Origin: Roseateles sp. YR242
GTDB lineage: Bacteria; Pseudomonadota; Gammaproteobacteria; Burkholderiales; Burkholderiaceae_C
Assembly: GCF_900109745.1 (NCBI RefSeq)
Contig: NZ_FOAV01000015.1
Coordinates: forward strand, 1 to 64,000
Length of the DNA: 64,000 bases
Direction of reading: 5' to 3'
Made by a program: the position numbers and the translations under genes. A model generated the notes under the pieces. That model did not search any database and had not been told where the DNA came from. It worked only from the letters and a program-made list of their open reading frames with translations. Shown here in pieces: positions 36,016 through 45,462 of the stretch (positions within the stretch are counted from its first letter, which is position 1; every line of letters begins with the position of its first letter).

Positions 36016-37233
36016 TCAGACCAAGGCCAGGTCGCGGGGTGTTGCCGAGGGGAACACGCGGGCCAGCGCGGCGTTGGAGAGGCCGAACTGGCGCTGCCAC
36101 AGGCCGCCGAGCACGGCGCGGTAGTCGTTGAGCACCGGATAGTCGCGGTTCTGGAACAGCGTGGTGGCGGAGAGCGCCACCTGATCACCCGCGACGGGGC
36201 CGCCCTGGCTGGCCAGGCCACCGCCCAGCAGCCAGTAGACGCTGCCGTGGCCGTGATCGGTGCCGCGGTTGCCGTTCTCGCGGAAGGTGCGGCCGAATTC
36301 GCTGATCACCATGACGGTGGTCTGGCGCCACAGTTGGGGGCCCAGTTCGTCGGCGATGGCCGCCAGGCCCCGCCCCAGTTCCTCGAAGCGGGTGGCGAGT
36401 GCGCCAGTGGCGCCGCCCTGGTTGACGTGGGTGTCCCAACCACCCACATCGATGAAGCCCAGGCTGAACCGGCCCCGCATCAGTGCGGCAATGCGGCGCG
36501 CCTCCAGCTCGAAACCCTTGGCCGGGATGGCATTGCGGCCTGCCGCATCCATCTCCTGCTTCAGACGTTCCGGGGCCAGATCCCGCGCGAGTTCCTCGCG
36601 CAGCATCAGCCCTTCCTCGACATTGGCACCCAACGGCTGGCCCTGGTACATGCGGCTGATCAATGCGCGGTTGCGTGCATCCACCACGGGGCGCGCGGTG
36701 TCCCGCAGGGCGGCATTGGCAATACGCGCCGGGCCACGGAAGGCGATGGGCAACTGATCGGTGAAGGAGAGCGCCTGCTGGGCGTCCAGTTCCGAGGCGA
36801 GGCGGTTGAGGAAGCCGGAGCCGTAGTCGCGCGAGCCCACCAGCGGTTGGCCCATTTCGATGCTGTCCTGTGTCTCGAAGTGGCTGCGGGTCAGGTCGTC
36901 GGTGCCGGCAAAGGGGATGAAACGGGCCTGGCCGGCCAGCATCAACGGATGGATGCTTTTGCGAAGCGCGGGGTGCAGGCCCCAGTCCGCATTGACGGCC
37001 AGGGCGGTGTCGGCGCCCTCGCCGGGGCGGGCGATGGCAATGCGGGGCCGCTGCTCGTAATAGAAGCTGCTGGAGACGGGCACCAGCAGATGGGTGGCGT
37101 CATAGCCGCCACGCAGGAACACCAGCAGGAAACGCGGGCGGTCGGCGCCAGCGGCGAACAGGCGTGCACTGGAGAGCCCCAGCGCACCTGCGGCGGCGGC
37201 GTGCAGGACCTGGCGGCGATGAAGCATGGACAT
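36016..37233 (-). CDS. DUF1501 domain protein, Tat-exported
   Basis: A 405-residue protein of the DUF1501 family (sulfatase/alkaline-phosphatase-like fold). It starts MSMLHRRQVLHAAAAGALGL, a twin-arginine type signal. Family marks are LVFLRGGYDATHLLVP, IDVGGWDTHVNQGG and VISEFGRTFRENGNRGTDHGHGS. Function is unknown. GGAG lies upstream of the ATG. It follows the DUF1800 gene in the same direction after 120 bases, the usual pairing of these two families. Confidence 0.9.
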   Translation of the reverse strand: MSMLHRRQVLHAAAAGALGLSSARLFAAGADRPRFLLVFLRGGYDATHLLVPVSSSFYYEQRPRIAIARPGEGADTALAVNADWGLHPALRKSIHPLMLAGQARFIPFAGTDDLTRSHFETQDSIEMGQPLVGSRDYGSGFLNRLASELDAQQALSFTDQLPIAFRGPARIANAALRDTARPVVDARNRALISRMYQGQPLGANVEEGLMLREELARDLAPERLKQEMDAAGRNAIPAKGFELEARRIAALMRGRFSLGFIDVGGWDTHVNQGGATGALATRFEELGRGLAAIADELGPQLWRQTTVMVISEFGRTFRENGNRGTDHGHGSVYWLLGGGLASQGGPVAGDQVALSATTLFQNRDYPVLNDYRAVLGGLWQRQFGLSNAALARVFPSATPRDLALV

Positions 37234-37353
37234 CAGGGCGCTCCAACTGTGCAAATCGGGTCTGGGGTGGTGGCTCGGACGAAGCCCGTAGACATGTCCG
37301 TGCCGACACCTGTGAGATGAGCATGAGCTGTCAGGGCGCGGTTCATGTGGGCC

Positions 37354-38901
37354 TCATCGGTACATGAAGTCAGGGCTGGACAACCACAGGCTCAGCCATT
37401 GCTGCGGTGTACCCGCCTGCGCCAGCGCCTCCCGCGTGGCGGGCGCCAGGCTGGCATCGACACGGGCCTTCAGGGGTTGCAGGTCCGGCAGGGGGACGGG
37501 TGTGTTGGTGCCATCAGGACGGAACAGCGCGGGAGCACCCCCACCGATCTGCCGGGCGATCTCGAAGCGGGCGGTCATCTGCCCGGCGCTGTTCCAGGCC
37601 TCGGCCGTGAGCGGGTAGCCGTCCGGGGTCTGCTTGTCGTAGAGCCCCTGGCCCAGGCGCCGCAGCCAGTTCTGCAAGGGTTGGCTGTTCTGCAGCGGGC
37701 GGGATTCGAAGCTGGCGCGCAGGCCGGAGAGCAGGTAGTGCTGCGGGTCCTTGAACTTGGGCGAGGCGCCAGGCGCGACGAAGGCGGGCGACAGCAGCAG
37801 CGGGCGGAGCGTGGCGCGGATATCCCCGCGGCTGCGCTCGAAGGCTCGTGCCATGTCGTCCACCAGGGCTGGCGGGGGCTGGTCGCTCAGGAAGAAGACG
37901 GCCAGCTTGTGGCTGACGTGGCGGGCGGTGGCGGGCTGGGCGACCAGCAGGTCCAGCACCTCGTCCAGTTCGTCGGCACCCCGGCCCTTGATGGTGCGGC
38001 CCAGCACCTGCTTGTCGCCGAAGTCATGGCGGCCCGGGTGGAACTCGAAAAAGCCGTCCCGCTGGTACTGCGCGGCCACCTTTTGGGCCATGCGCGGCGC
38101 GTCTTGGTCGATGCGCACGCCAAAGCCGGTCAGCACGCGGGCCAGTTCCTGTACGTCGTGCTGGGTGTAGCCGCTGTCCACGCCCATGGTGTGCAGCTCC
38201 AGCAGTTCGCGGGCGTAGTTCTCGTTGATGGCGCGGGCGGCGTTCTGGTCGTTGTCCAGGTAGCGCAGCATCGCCGGATGGCGGGCCACCGCGCCCAGCA
38301 TGAGGCGGAAGGAACCCAGCGCCTGGGGGCGCAGCGCGCGGTCTTCATAGTCGGCCACCAGCAGCCGCACGTCGCGTTTGCCCTGGTGCACGTTGAAATG
38401 GTTGAACCAGAACCAGGCCATCTGCTCCAGCAACTGCTGCTCGGAATAGAGCTGCCGCAACACCTGGCGCTCACCCGCCTCTCGCACGGCGCGTTGCTGC
38501 GCCGCCTGGTAGGCCTGCCGCATGGCCGTGCGGTCTGCTTCGGTGGCGGCCTTGTCGCCATTGCGGCGCAAGGCCTCGGCATCGCGCACACGAACCAGTG
38601 GGTCCAGCAGCGTGATGTCCATGGTGTCGATACGGGCCTGGATCGGTGCAGGCAATGGCGCCGCGGGATTGGCCTTGAGCTGGTTGTCCACGTAGGTGGG
38701 CCAGCCCTGCTGCTCGATGGCGGCCAACTGGGCCTGGGTGGCGCCCCAGCCAATACGGTCGGCCGCCCGCTGGCGCTGCCGGGCATCCAGCGGCGGCGTC
38801 GGCGCCAGGCCGGCGCAACCGGAGAGCAGCAACGCCGGGGGCAGGCTGACGGCAGCGGTGCCGATCAGCCAGTCACGACGGGTCAGTGTCAGGCTTGACA
38901 T
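37354..38901 (-). CDS. DUF1800 domain protein, exported
   Basis: A 515-residue protein starting MSSLTLTRRDWLIGTAAVSL followed by LLLSGC: both a twin-arginine motif and a lipobox-like Cys, so it may be a Tat-exported lipoprotein. DUF1800 marks include DRIGWGATQAQLAAIEQQG, WFNHFNVHQGKRD, NENYARELLELHTMGVDSGYTQHDVQELARVLTGF and FHPGRHDFGDKQVLG. Function unknown; always paired with DUF1501. The ORF extends upstream to 39108 but overlaps the next gene and lacks coding character there. Confidence 0.9.
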   Translation of the reverse strand: MSSLTLTRRDWLIGTAAVSLPPALLLSGCAGLAPTPPLDARQRQRAADRIGWGATQAQLAAIEQQGWPTYVDNQLKANPAAPLPAPIQARIDTMDITLLDPLVRVRDAEALRRNGDKAATEADRTAMRQAYQAAQQRAVREAGERQVLRQLYSEQQLLEQMAWFWFNHFNVHQGKRDVRLLVADYEDRALRPQALGSFRLMLGAVARHPAMLRYLDNDQNAARAINENYARELLELHTMGVDSGYTQHDVQELARVLTGFGVRIDQDAPRMAQKVAAQYQRDGFFEFHPGRHDFGDKQVLGRTIKGRGADELDEVLDLLVAQPATARHVSHKLAVFFLSDQPPPALVDDMARAFERSRGDIRATLRPLLLSPAFVAPGASPKFKDPQHYLLSGLRASFESRPLQNSQPLQNWLRRLGQGLYDKQTPDGYPLTAEAWNSAGQMTARFEIARQIGGGAPALFRPDGTNTPVPLPDLQPLKARVDASLAPATREALAQAGTPQQWLSLWLSSPDFMYR

Positions 38902-39005
38902 GCCCCAAGCATGCCAAGGGGGAAGGCGGGCTGTCCAATGCCTTTGCGCTATTTCACAGTCGCAACAGGGCCTCCTTGCAGATGGTCTCCCTGCAAATGG
39001 ACTCC

Positions 39006-42000
39006 CTACAGCTCCGCCACGCCCTTCACCCGCACGGCCGAGACCGGCACGACCGCCACCGGCGTTTCCACAGCGCGGCCATGGAAGCGGTCCAGCAGGT
39101 CCTTCCACTGCGCACGCACGGTGGCGACATTGGCCAGCTTCACGTGGCCATAACCCCGGATGCCTTCCGGCAGGCGGGCCAGGCGCACGGCCAGGTCCAG
39201 CCTTTCGTTGCTCCGGTCGGCGCCGGTGTCGGTGCTGAGGTGCGCGAGCAATTCATCCACCAGCGATTCGTAATCCGCAATCAGCTGGCGCTCCATGCGC
39301 CGTTCCGACGTCTTGCCAAAGAGATCCAGTGCAGTGCCGCGCAAGCCCTTGAACCGGGCCAGCACCTTCATCGCCTTGAAGGTCCAGCCGCCCAGCGTGA
39401 GCTTGCGCACACGGCCGTCCGAAGCCGGACGTGCCAGCAGAGGCGGCGCCATGTGGAAGCTGAGCTGCTCCCAGTCTTCGAACTGGGCCTTCAGTGCGGT
39501 TTCGAAGCGGCCGTCGGTGTAGAGCCGCGCCACCTCGTATTCATCCTTGATGGCCAGCAGCTTGGCGTAATAACGCGCCACGGCACGCGTCAGGCGCAGG
39601 CCCTTGCCGGCGCTGCCCAGGGCAGTTTCGGCTACACGCACACGCTGCACCAGCTGTTCATAACGCTGCGCATAGGCGCTGTCCTGGTAGTCCGTGAGGA
39701 AGGCCTTGCGGCGCGCCACGAGGCCGCTGTCACCCTCGAGCTGATCGAAGTTGAACCATTGCACGGTGGCCGGCGTGGCGCCCGCCAGTCGTTGCAGTGC
39801 CTGCGGCGCACCGATGGCCAGCCGCCCCAGCGCAAAGGCCGTCTTGTTGTTCTCCACCGCCACGCCATTGAGCTCGATGGCGCGCATCAGCGCCTCCAGG
39901 CTGAGTGGCACCAGGCCGCGCTGCCAGCAGGCACCCAGCATGATGATGTTGCTGGGCATGGTGTCGCCCATCAGGCGCTGGGCGATGTCCTGCGCGTCGA
40001 TACTGTTGATCAGCGCGGCCTGGCCGCCCACGGCGTGCTGCATCTTGGCCAGCAGGGCGTCCGCCTGCAGCGAGGCGTCGGGCTGGCGGACGAAGGCGGC
40101 GGTGGGCAGTTCATGGGTGTTGGCCAGGATCACGGTGCGGCCCGGCTTCACGGTGGCCAGGGCATCGGCACTGGCGCCCACCACCATGTCGCAGGCCAGC
40201 AGCACATCGGCCTGCTGGGTGTCGATGCGGACCTGATTGAGCAGGTCCTGCGTCGGCGCCACGCGCACGAAGGACAGCACCGCGCCGCCCTTCTGCGCAA
40301 AGCCCATGAAGTCCAGCACCGAGCCCTGCTTGCCTTCCAGGTGGGCCGCCATGGTGACCAGCGCGCCGACCGTGACCACACCCGTGCCGCCCACGCCGGT
40401 GACCAGCATGTCGAACGGGCCGGTCCACGGCCATGCGGCCGGCGTGGGCAGCGCCTGGATTTCCCGGGCCAGGTCCTGCGGGCCGAAGGACGCCCCCGCA
40501 CGCTTCTTCAGCTTGGCCCCATGCACCGACACAAAGCTCGGGCAGAAGCCGTTCACGCAGCTGAAGTCCTTGTTGCAACTGCTCTGCTCAATGGCGCGCT
40601 TGCGCCCCCAGTCGGTTTCCACCGGTACGACGGAGAGGCAGTTGCTGGCCTGGCCGCAATCGCCGCAACCCTCGCAGACGGCCTCGTTGATGAAGATGCG
40701 GCGCGGCGGGTCGGGGAACTCACCCTTCTTGCGGCGGCGGCGCTTTTCTGCGGCGCAGGTCTGGTCATAGATCAGGACGGTGACGCCTTCGATCTCGCGC
40801 AGCTCGCGCTGAACCTGGTCCAGCGCGGACCGGTCGTGGAAGGTGGTGCCGGCCGGGAACAGGCCCTCATGGCCCTGGTACTTGCCGATCTCATCGGAGA
40901 CCACCACCAGCCGCTTCACGCCTTCCGCCTCCACCTGCCGGGCAATCTGCGGCACGCTGGTCTGGCCGTCCACCGGTTGGCCACCGGTCATCGCCACCGC
41001 GTCGTTGTAGAGAATCTTGTAGGTGATGTTGGTGCGCGCAGCGATGGCCTGGCGGATGGCCAGGTATCCGGAGTGGTAGTAGGTGCCGTCGCCCAGATTC
41101 TGGAAGACATGGCGCTCGGTGGTGAAGCGCGAGTGCGCGGCCCAGTCCACCCCCTCGGCACCCATCTGGATGAGGCCGGAGGTGCCGCGCTCCATCCAGC
41201 TGGCCATGAAGTGACAGCCGATGCCAGCCAGCGCCCGTGAGCCCTCGGGCAGCTTGGTGGAGGTGTTGTGCGGGCAGCCCGAGCAGAAGTAGGGCTGGCG
41301 GCGCACGCCGTCCGCGCTGTTGGACAGCAGGCAGGGAGTGAGGAAATCCACCACCAGGTGGCGGCGGTCCAGCGCCGGGTTCAGGCGGGCCAGCCAGTCC
41401 GCCACGGTGGGCATGATGCGCGACGGGCGCAGTTCACCCAGCGCGCTGAGCACCGGCTGCCCGTGTCCATCGGTCTTGCCGACCACCCGGGGCCGTTGGC
41501 TGTCGGGCAGGTGGAACAGCAACTCCTTGATTTGGCGCTCGACTACCGGTGCCTTCTCTTCGATGACCAGCATGTCGGTCAAGCCCTGTGCAAATTCGCG
41601 CAGGCGCGTGGGCTCCAGCGGATAGACCAGGCCCACCTTGTAGACCCGCACACCGGCGGCGGCCAGGGCGTTGGGGTCCAGGTCCAGGCGGCGCAGGACT
41701 TCCATGAAGTCGTAATGCGCCTTGCCAACCGTGACGATGCCCAGCGTCGCGCGCGGGCTGACCACCACGTGCTTGTCGATAGCGTTGAGGCGGGCAAATG
41801 CCAGCACCGCGTCGATCTTGTGGGCCAGGCGAGATTCGAGCTCCAGCGAGGGCAGGTCCACCGCGCGGATGTGCAGTGACGTGGGCGGCGTGTGCGGCAC
41901 GGGCTGTTCAAAGTCCAGCGGCACGGCGTCCAGGTCCACCGTCATGCCGGATTCGACCACCTCGGAGATGGCCTTGAAGCCGACCCAGGCGCCGGAGAAA

Positions 42001-42668
42001 CGCGACAGCGCCCAGCCGTAGAGGCCGAACTCCAGATATTCCGCCACGTTGCCCGGATGCACCAACGGCATGGACCACGCCTGCAGGGCCAGGTCGCTCT
42101 GGTGTGGCGTGCTGGAGGAGACGCAGCCATGGTCGTCCCCGCAGACCACCAGCACACCGCCTTGCGGCGAGCTGCCGTAGACGTTGCCGTGCTTGAGCGC
42201 GTCCCCGGAGCGGTCCACGCCCGGGCCCTTGCCGTACCACATGGCGTAGACGCCATCGACGGTCCGCTTCGGGTCCAGCGCCACCCGCTGCACACCCAGG
42301 CAGGCGGTGGCGGCCAGGTCCTCGTTGATGGCGGGCAGGAAGTTGACCTGCGCCGCATCCAGGAATTTCTTCGCTTTCCAGAGCTGTTGGTCCACCATGC
42401 CCAGCGGACTGCCGCGATAACCGGAGACAAAGCCGGCCGTCTTCAGGCCATGGCGTTCGTCCTGGCGCTTTTGCATCAGCAGCAGGCGCACCAGCGCCTG
42501 GGTACCGGTGAGGAAGACCTGCCCGCTGGTGGCGGCCAGATTGTCGGAAAGCTTGTAGGGGCGCAGTGCCGAGGCGGTGGAGGGGGGGGCCGAATTCGTC
42601 TCCACGTCCATTGCCGGTGCGGATGGGGTTGGGGTGGGGGGCGTCGTGGGGACGTCTTGTTCGTGCAT
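39006..42668 (-). CDS. indolepyruvate ferredoxin oxidoreductase, fused alpha-beta subunits
   Basis: A 1220-residue protein combining IorA- and IorB-like halves. It oxidatively decarboxylates aryl pyruvates to aryl-acetyl-CoA, passing electrons to ferredoxin. Seen are the TPP-binding domains (GYRGSPLGMVDQQLW, CSGCPHNTSTKLPEGSRALAGIGCH, GDGTYYHSGYLAIR), an iron-sulfur segment (CEGCGDCGQASNC and CNKDFSCVNGFCPSF) and the gamma domain (VTGVGGTGVVTVGALVTMAAH). The ATG at 42668 follows GGAGG. The divergent Lrp/AsnC gene probably regulates it in response to an aromatic amino acid. Confidence 0.94.
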   Translation of the reverse strand: MHEQDVPTTPPTPTPSAPAMDVETNSAPPSTASALRPYKLSDNLAATSGQVFLTGTQALVRLLLMQKRQDERHGLKTAGFVSGYRGSPLGMVDQQLWKAKKFLDAAQVNFLPAINEDLAATACLGVQRVALDPKRTVDGVYAMWYGKGPGVDRSGDALKHGNVYGSSPQGGVLVVCGDDHGCVSSSTPHQSDLALQAWSMPLVHPGNVAEYLEFGLYGWALSRFSGAWVGFKAISEVVESGMTVDLDAVPLDFEQPVPHTPPTSLHIRAVDLPSLELESRLAHKIDAVLAFARLNAIDKHVVVSPRATLGIVTVGKAHYDFMEVLRRLDLDPNALAAAGVRVYKVGLVYPLEPTRLREFAQGLTDMLVIEEKAPVVERQIKELLFHLPDSQRPRVVGKTDGHGQPVLSALGELRPSRIMPTVADWLARLNPALDRRHLVVDFLTPCLLSNSADGVRRQPYFCSGCPHNTSTKLPEGSRALAGIGCHFMASWMERGTSGLIQMGAEGVDWAAHSRFTTERHVFQNLGDGTYYHSGYLAIRQAIAARTNITYKILYNDAVAMTGGQPVDGQTSVPQIARQVEAEGVKRLVVVSDEIGKYQGHEGLFPAGTTFHDRSALDQVQRELREIEGVTVLIYDQTCAAEKRRRRKKGEFPDPPRRIFINEAVCEGCGDCGQASNCLSVVPVETDWGRKRAIEQSSCNKDFSCVNGFCPSFVSVHGAKLKKRAGASFGPQDLAREIQALPTPAAWPWTGPFDMLVTGVGGTGVVTVGALVTMAAHLEGKQGSVLDFMGFAQKGGAVLSFVRVAPTQDLLNQVRIDTQQADVLLACDMVVGASADALATVKPGRTVILANTHELPTAAFVRQPDASLQADALLAKMQHAVGGQAALINSIDAQDIAQRLMGDTMPSNIIMLGACWQRGLVPLSLEALMRAIELNGVAVENNKTAFALGRLAIGAPQALQRLAGATPATVQWFNFDQLEGDSGLVARRKAFLTDYQDSAYAQRYEQLVQRVRVAETALGSAGKGLRLTRAVARYYAKLLAIKDEYEVARLYTDGRFETALKAQFEDWEQLSFHMAPPLLARPASDGRVRKLTLGGWTFKAMKVLARFKGLRGTALDLFGKTSERRMERQLIADYESLVDELLAHLSTDTGADRSNERLDLAVRLARLPEGIRGYGHVKLANVATVRAQWKDLLDRFHGRAVETPVAVVPVSAVRVKGVAEL

Positions 42669-42769
42669 GGCCTGCCTCCGGGCCGGGTGGCCGTCTGATG
42701 GGGAGAAGGGCATTCTTTACGAGCGAGTCGCGTCAAACTTGCTCGGTTCACTCTGCGGGCCTACGATCG

Positions 42770-42786
42770 TGAGTGAAAAAAACTCA
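42770..42786. promoter_or_regulatory. inverted repeat between the oxidoreductase and Lrp genes
   Basis: TGAGT (42770-42774) GAAAAAA ACTCA (42782-42786) is a 17-bp dyad with an A-tract centre, the layout expected for Lrp/AsnC sites. It lies 13 bases before the Lrp start and about 100 bases before the oxidoreductase start. Confidence 0.5.
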
Positions 42787-42798
42787 TGAAACCAAGAA

Positions 42799-43269
42799 AT
42801 GGGAAATGAAGCGTTTGATCGTGCCACGCGCCTCATCCTGGAGGCCCTCCAGCAGGACGCCAGCCTCAGCACCCAGCAATTGGCCGAACGTGTCGGGCTC
42901 TCCGCCACACCGGTCTGGCGGCGCGTCCGGGAGCTGGAAGAGCGGGGGGTGATTCGCCGGCAGGTGGTGCTGGTGGACCGGGAGCAACTCGGGCTTTCCA
43001 TCTGCGTGCTGGCCAATGTCAGCCTGGTGCGGCACAGCGAGGGCGCGGTGGAGGCCTTCGAGGCGATGGTGGCGGCCAGCCCCGAAATCATCGAATGCCA
43101 GGCCATCACCGGCGAGGCCGACTACGTGATCAAGGTCGTGGCACCCGACATGAAGGCCTATGACCACTTCCTGCAGACCAAGATCTTCAAGGTGGCCGGG
43201 GTGCACAGCGTGCGCAGCAACGTGGTGCTGCGCGAGGTGAAATACGAGACGGCGATGCCGGTGCCGTGA
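42799..43269 (+). CDS. Lrp/AsnC family transcriptional regulator
   Basis: A 156-residue regulator: an N-terminal winged helix-turn-helix (RLILEALQQDASLSTQQLAERVGLSATPVWRRVRELEERGVI) and a C-terminal RAM/AsnC effector domain (VLANVSLVRHSEGAVEAFEAMVAASPEIIECQAITGEADYVIKVVAPD). It forms octamers that bind amino acids. It is divergent from the indolepyruvate oxidoreductase gene, with a dyad between them. Confidence 0.94.
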   Translation: MGNEAFDRATRLILEALQQDASLSTQQLAERVGLSATPVWRRVRELEERGVIRRQVVLVDREQLGLSICVLANVSLVRHSEGAVEAFEAMVAASPEIIECQAITGEADYVIKVVAPDMKAYDHFLQTKIFKVAGVHSVRSNVVLREVKYETAMPVP

Positions 43270-43351
43270 AGCGCCACACCGCACCTCCAGCCGCTGACTC
43301 GGGCATGGCCCGCATTGTGCGAGCGGGCGGGCTTGTGTCATGCTTTCCCGC

Positions 43352-44041
43352 ATGTTTACGGTCTACGGCACCTCGGGAAAGATCTATACCGGTGCACTGG
43401 AGCAGGTCAGAGACCTCGCCCCGGTGCAGGCGGTGGCGCGTACACGGTCGGTGGCCCCCATCGCCCGTCAGGAGCCCGACGAGCAGGCCTCGGTCGCCGT
43501 TCAACTGGGCCAGCACGGCGGCGGCAAGGGCGCCTTGCCCAGCCCCGCCCATCCCTCGCAGACCTATGTGGCGCATGAAGCGTTGGCGGCCTATGGGCCG
43601 GCGCCCGCCCGGCAGGCACTGTCCCAGGTGCATCAACTCATGAGCCGTCGGCTGGTGAGCGTTCGCTCCGGCGTGACGCTGCGGCAGGCCTGGGGCGTGC
43701 TGGCGCGTGCCGGGGTCGGCCAGGCGCCGGTGCTGGGCGCGGCAGGGCAGGTGATGGGGCTGATCACCCGGGCGGACCTGCTGCGCGGCCTCTCGGACGA
43801 TCTGGCCCAGATCGGCGAAGTGACGCTGAGGCTGGACCAACAGGTGGATGAGGTGATGTGGACGCCGGTGCCTGCCGCCAGCGGGGAGACCCCGGTGCGG
43901 CAGGCGGCACAACTCATGATGGACCTGGGGCTACCCGGCTTGCCGGTGGTGGACGATGCGGGCCACGCCGTGGCCTTTGTGTCCCGCAGCGACCTGCTGC
44001 GCGCGTTGACGCACGAGCCGCCGCTGGATCTTTGGTCTTGA
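43352..44041 (+). CDS. CBS-pair domain protein
   Basis: A 229-residue cytosolic protein. After an N-terminal part (MFTVYGTSGKIYTGALEQV, then a variable linker) come two CBS motifs: VHQLMSRRLVSVRSGVTLRQAWGVLARAGVGQAPVLGAAGQVMGLITRADLLRGL and VDEVMWTP...AAQLMMDLGLPGLPVVDDAGHAVAFVSRSDLLRAL, written here only in part. CBS pairs bind adenine nucleotides and sense energy state. An alternative ATG lies at 43340. Partner unknown. Confidence 0.82.
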   Translation: MFTVYGTSGKIYTGALEQVRDLAPVQAVARTRSVAPIARQEPDEQASVAVQLGQHGGGKGALPSPAHPSQTYVAHEALAAYGPAPARQALSQVHQLMSRRLVSVRSGVTLRQAWGVLARAGVGQAPVLGAAGQVMGLITRADLLRGLSDDLAQIGEVTLRLDQQVDEVMWTPVPAASGETPVRQAAQLMMDLGLPGLPVVDDAGHAVAFVSRSDLLRALTHEPPLDLWS

Positions 44042-44085
44042 TGGGGGGCGCGCAACAACGCGCTTAATGACGCCTCAACAACGCG

Positions 44086-44156
44086 TTCAATAGTTGGTTC
44101 AATAGTTGGTTCAATAGTTCGCTCAATAGCGCGTCAACAACGCGTTCAATAACGCT
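44086..44156. repeat. 12-bp tandem repeats
   Basis: TTCAATAGTTGG occurs twice exactly (44086-44097, 44098-44109), then TTCAATAGTTCG, CTCAATAGCGCG, TCAACAACGCG and TTCAATAACGCT. The array lies between convergent genes and overlaps the last codons of the membrane protein gene. Confidence 0.75.
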
Positions 44157-44589
44157 TGGTGTACTTCTGTGCGGCTTCCAGCTCCAGCGCTTGCTGCGTT
44201 CGCCAGTCGGTACAAATGAAGACACCGTCTTCGAAGACGAAGTCCGGGATGGACCCGTCGCCATGCGCCATGCGGCCGTCCTTGCAAACCATGCTGCTCT
44301 GGCCGGTGGATTGTTCGGAGAGCGCCTTGCCCACGGCCATGCTGTCCCGGGTGAAGAACCCCAGGCAGATCATGCCGACCACCAGTCCGAACAGCAGGGT
44401 CACGCCGCCCGCGATGTCCATTACATCGCGCATCACCGACGGCGGCTGCGGGGTGTTGGGCGAGAAGCGCTGCCCCGCCGCAAAGCTCACCGCTTCGACC
44501 GTACCGGCGGCTGCGGAGGCGCCTCCCCGTGCAGGGGTGCGGGCGGCGCTGGAGTAACTGGGCGAAGACCGGGTGTAAGCCATGTTCAT
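44146..44589 (-). CDS. single-pass membrane protein of unknown function
   Basis: A 147-residue protein: a Ser/Ala/Pro-rich N-terminal part (about 50 residues), one membrane helix (MDIAGGVTLLFGLVVGMICLGFF), and a polar C-terminal domain with two Cys (SSMVCKDGRM, VFICTDWRTQQ). The family is not recognised. The ATG at 44589 or 44583 could serve. The stop lies inside the 12-bp repeat array. Confidence 0.65.
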   Translation of the reverse strand: MNMAYTRSSPSYSSAARTPARGGASAAAGTVEAVSFAAGQRFSPNTPQPPSVMRDVMDIAGGVTLLFGLVVGMICLGFFTRDSMAVGKALSEQSTGQSSMVCKDGRMAHGDGSIPDFVFEDGVFICTDWRTQQALELEAAQKYTKRY

Positions 44590-44813
44590 CGAGGGTTCGA
44601 GGCATCAAAGGCGTGGTCGTCAGCACGACAGTGGCAAATCGCCACCATGTCGAACGGACGGCACAAGACTACAGGGCGACCGGTCTGTGCAATCACTTAA
44701 ATGCGGGGCGGACCCCCAAAAATGCACGCAGTCCAAAGTCCCTTTCCGTTGGTTACATCGGTTGCAGAATTAAGATTTCGCCGCTCCTGAACCGCGTTTT
44801 TTGATGCGCCACC

Positions 44814-45359
44814 ATGTCCCAATCCGAAGCCTCATCCACAGCCAGGGCCCATGACGCCCTGCACAAGCTGTCGCAGGAACTGCCGGATGCCTGCGAGCGT
44901 CTGGACTACGTCAAGCGCATGACCGACCAGGCCGCCAGCAAAGTGCTGAACCTGGTGGACAGCGCCCAGGACGATGCTGAAGGCGTCCGCCGCCAGGGCA
45001 GCGAACTGTCGGAGTCCCTGCAGCGGCTGGCGGTGGCGCCGGATCTCAGCGTCGAACGCGCCCGCGCCATGATGCGTCTGTGTGCTGCTTATGCCGCCAG
45101 TGCCGCCGCTTTTGCCGAACGTGTGAAGGGCCTGCAGACCGAGATCATGATGGCGCAGGACTTCCAGGATTTGTCCGGCCAGGTGATCAACAAGGTCTTG
45201 GGCATGCTGCGCCCGGCCGAAGCGCCACTGCAGGAACTGCTGGCCCAATTCGAGGCTGCCGCACCGGCGGTCGAGGAACAACTCGCCGGTGTTCAAACGC
45301 CGGACAAGGCGCTGCAACAAGACGACGTCGACGCGCTGCTGGCCGAGATGGGATTCTGA
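44814..45359 (+). CDS. cheZ: CheY-P phosphatase CheZ
   Basis: A 181-residue CheZ: a long helical hairpin (residues about 10-140) with the catalytic MMAQDFQDLSGQVI (Asp and Gln that drive CheY-P hydrolysis) and, after a flexible linker, the C-terminal CheY-tether peptide DDVDALLAEMGF. CheZ switches off the flagellar response regulator. No cheY or other che genes adjoin; the gene stands alone. Confidence 0.93.
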   Translation: MSQSEASSTARAHDALHKLSQELPDACERLDYVKRMTDQAASKVLNLVDSAQDDAEGVRRQGSELSESLQRLAVAPDLSVERARAMMRLCAAYAASAAAFAERVKGLQTEIMMAQDFQDLSGQVINKVLGMLRPAEAPLQELLAQFEAAAPAVEEQLAGVQTPDKALQQDDVDALLAEMGF

Positions 45360-45422
45360 TCGACCGGGCGTCCCTCGGGCGCGCTGCGTGTCAGCGCCGT
45401 CGGCCCTGCGGCAGTGCCTTAA

Positions 45423-45461
45423 GGAACCTCCGCACAACTCCTCGGGGTTGTGCCGAGGTTC
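45423..45461. repeat. palindromic REP-like element, copy P3, at a convergent gene junction
   Basis: GGAACCTCCGCACAACTCC, CTCGG-type loop, then GGTTGTGCCGAGGTTCG: AACCTC and GAGGTT with GCACAAC and GTTGTGC pairing. It is diverged from P1 but keeps the stem by matched changes. It sits exactly between the cheZ and mtfA stops and may serve as a two-way terminator. Confidence 0.72.
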
Positions 45462-45462
45462 G

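Noticed and set aside
38886-41240. 784-codon open frame on the + strand across the DUF1800 start and the indolepyruvate oxidoreductase
   Set aside because: Antisense shadow; Gln/His/Gly-rich translation without motifs, overlapping two well-supported genes.
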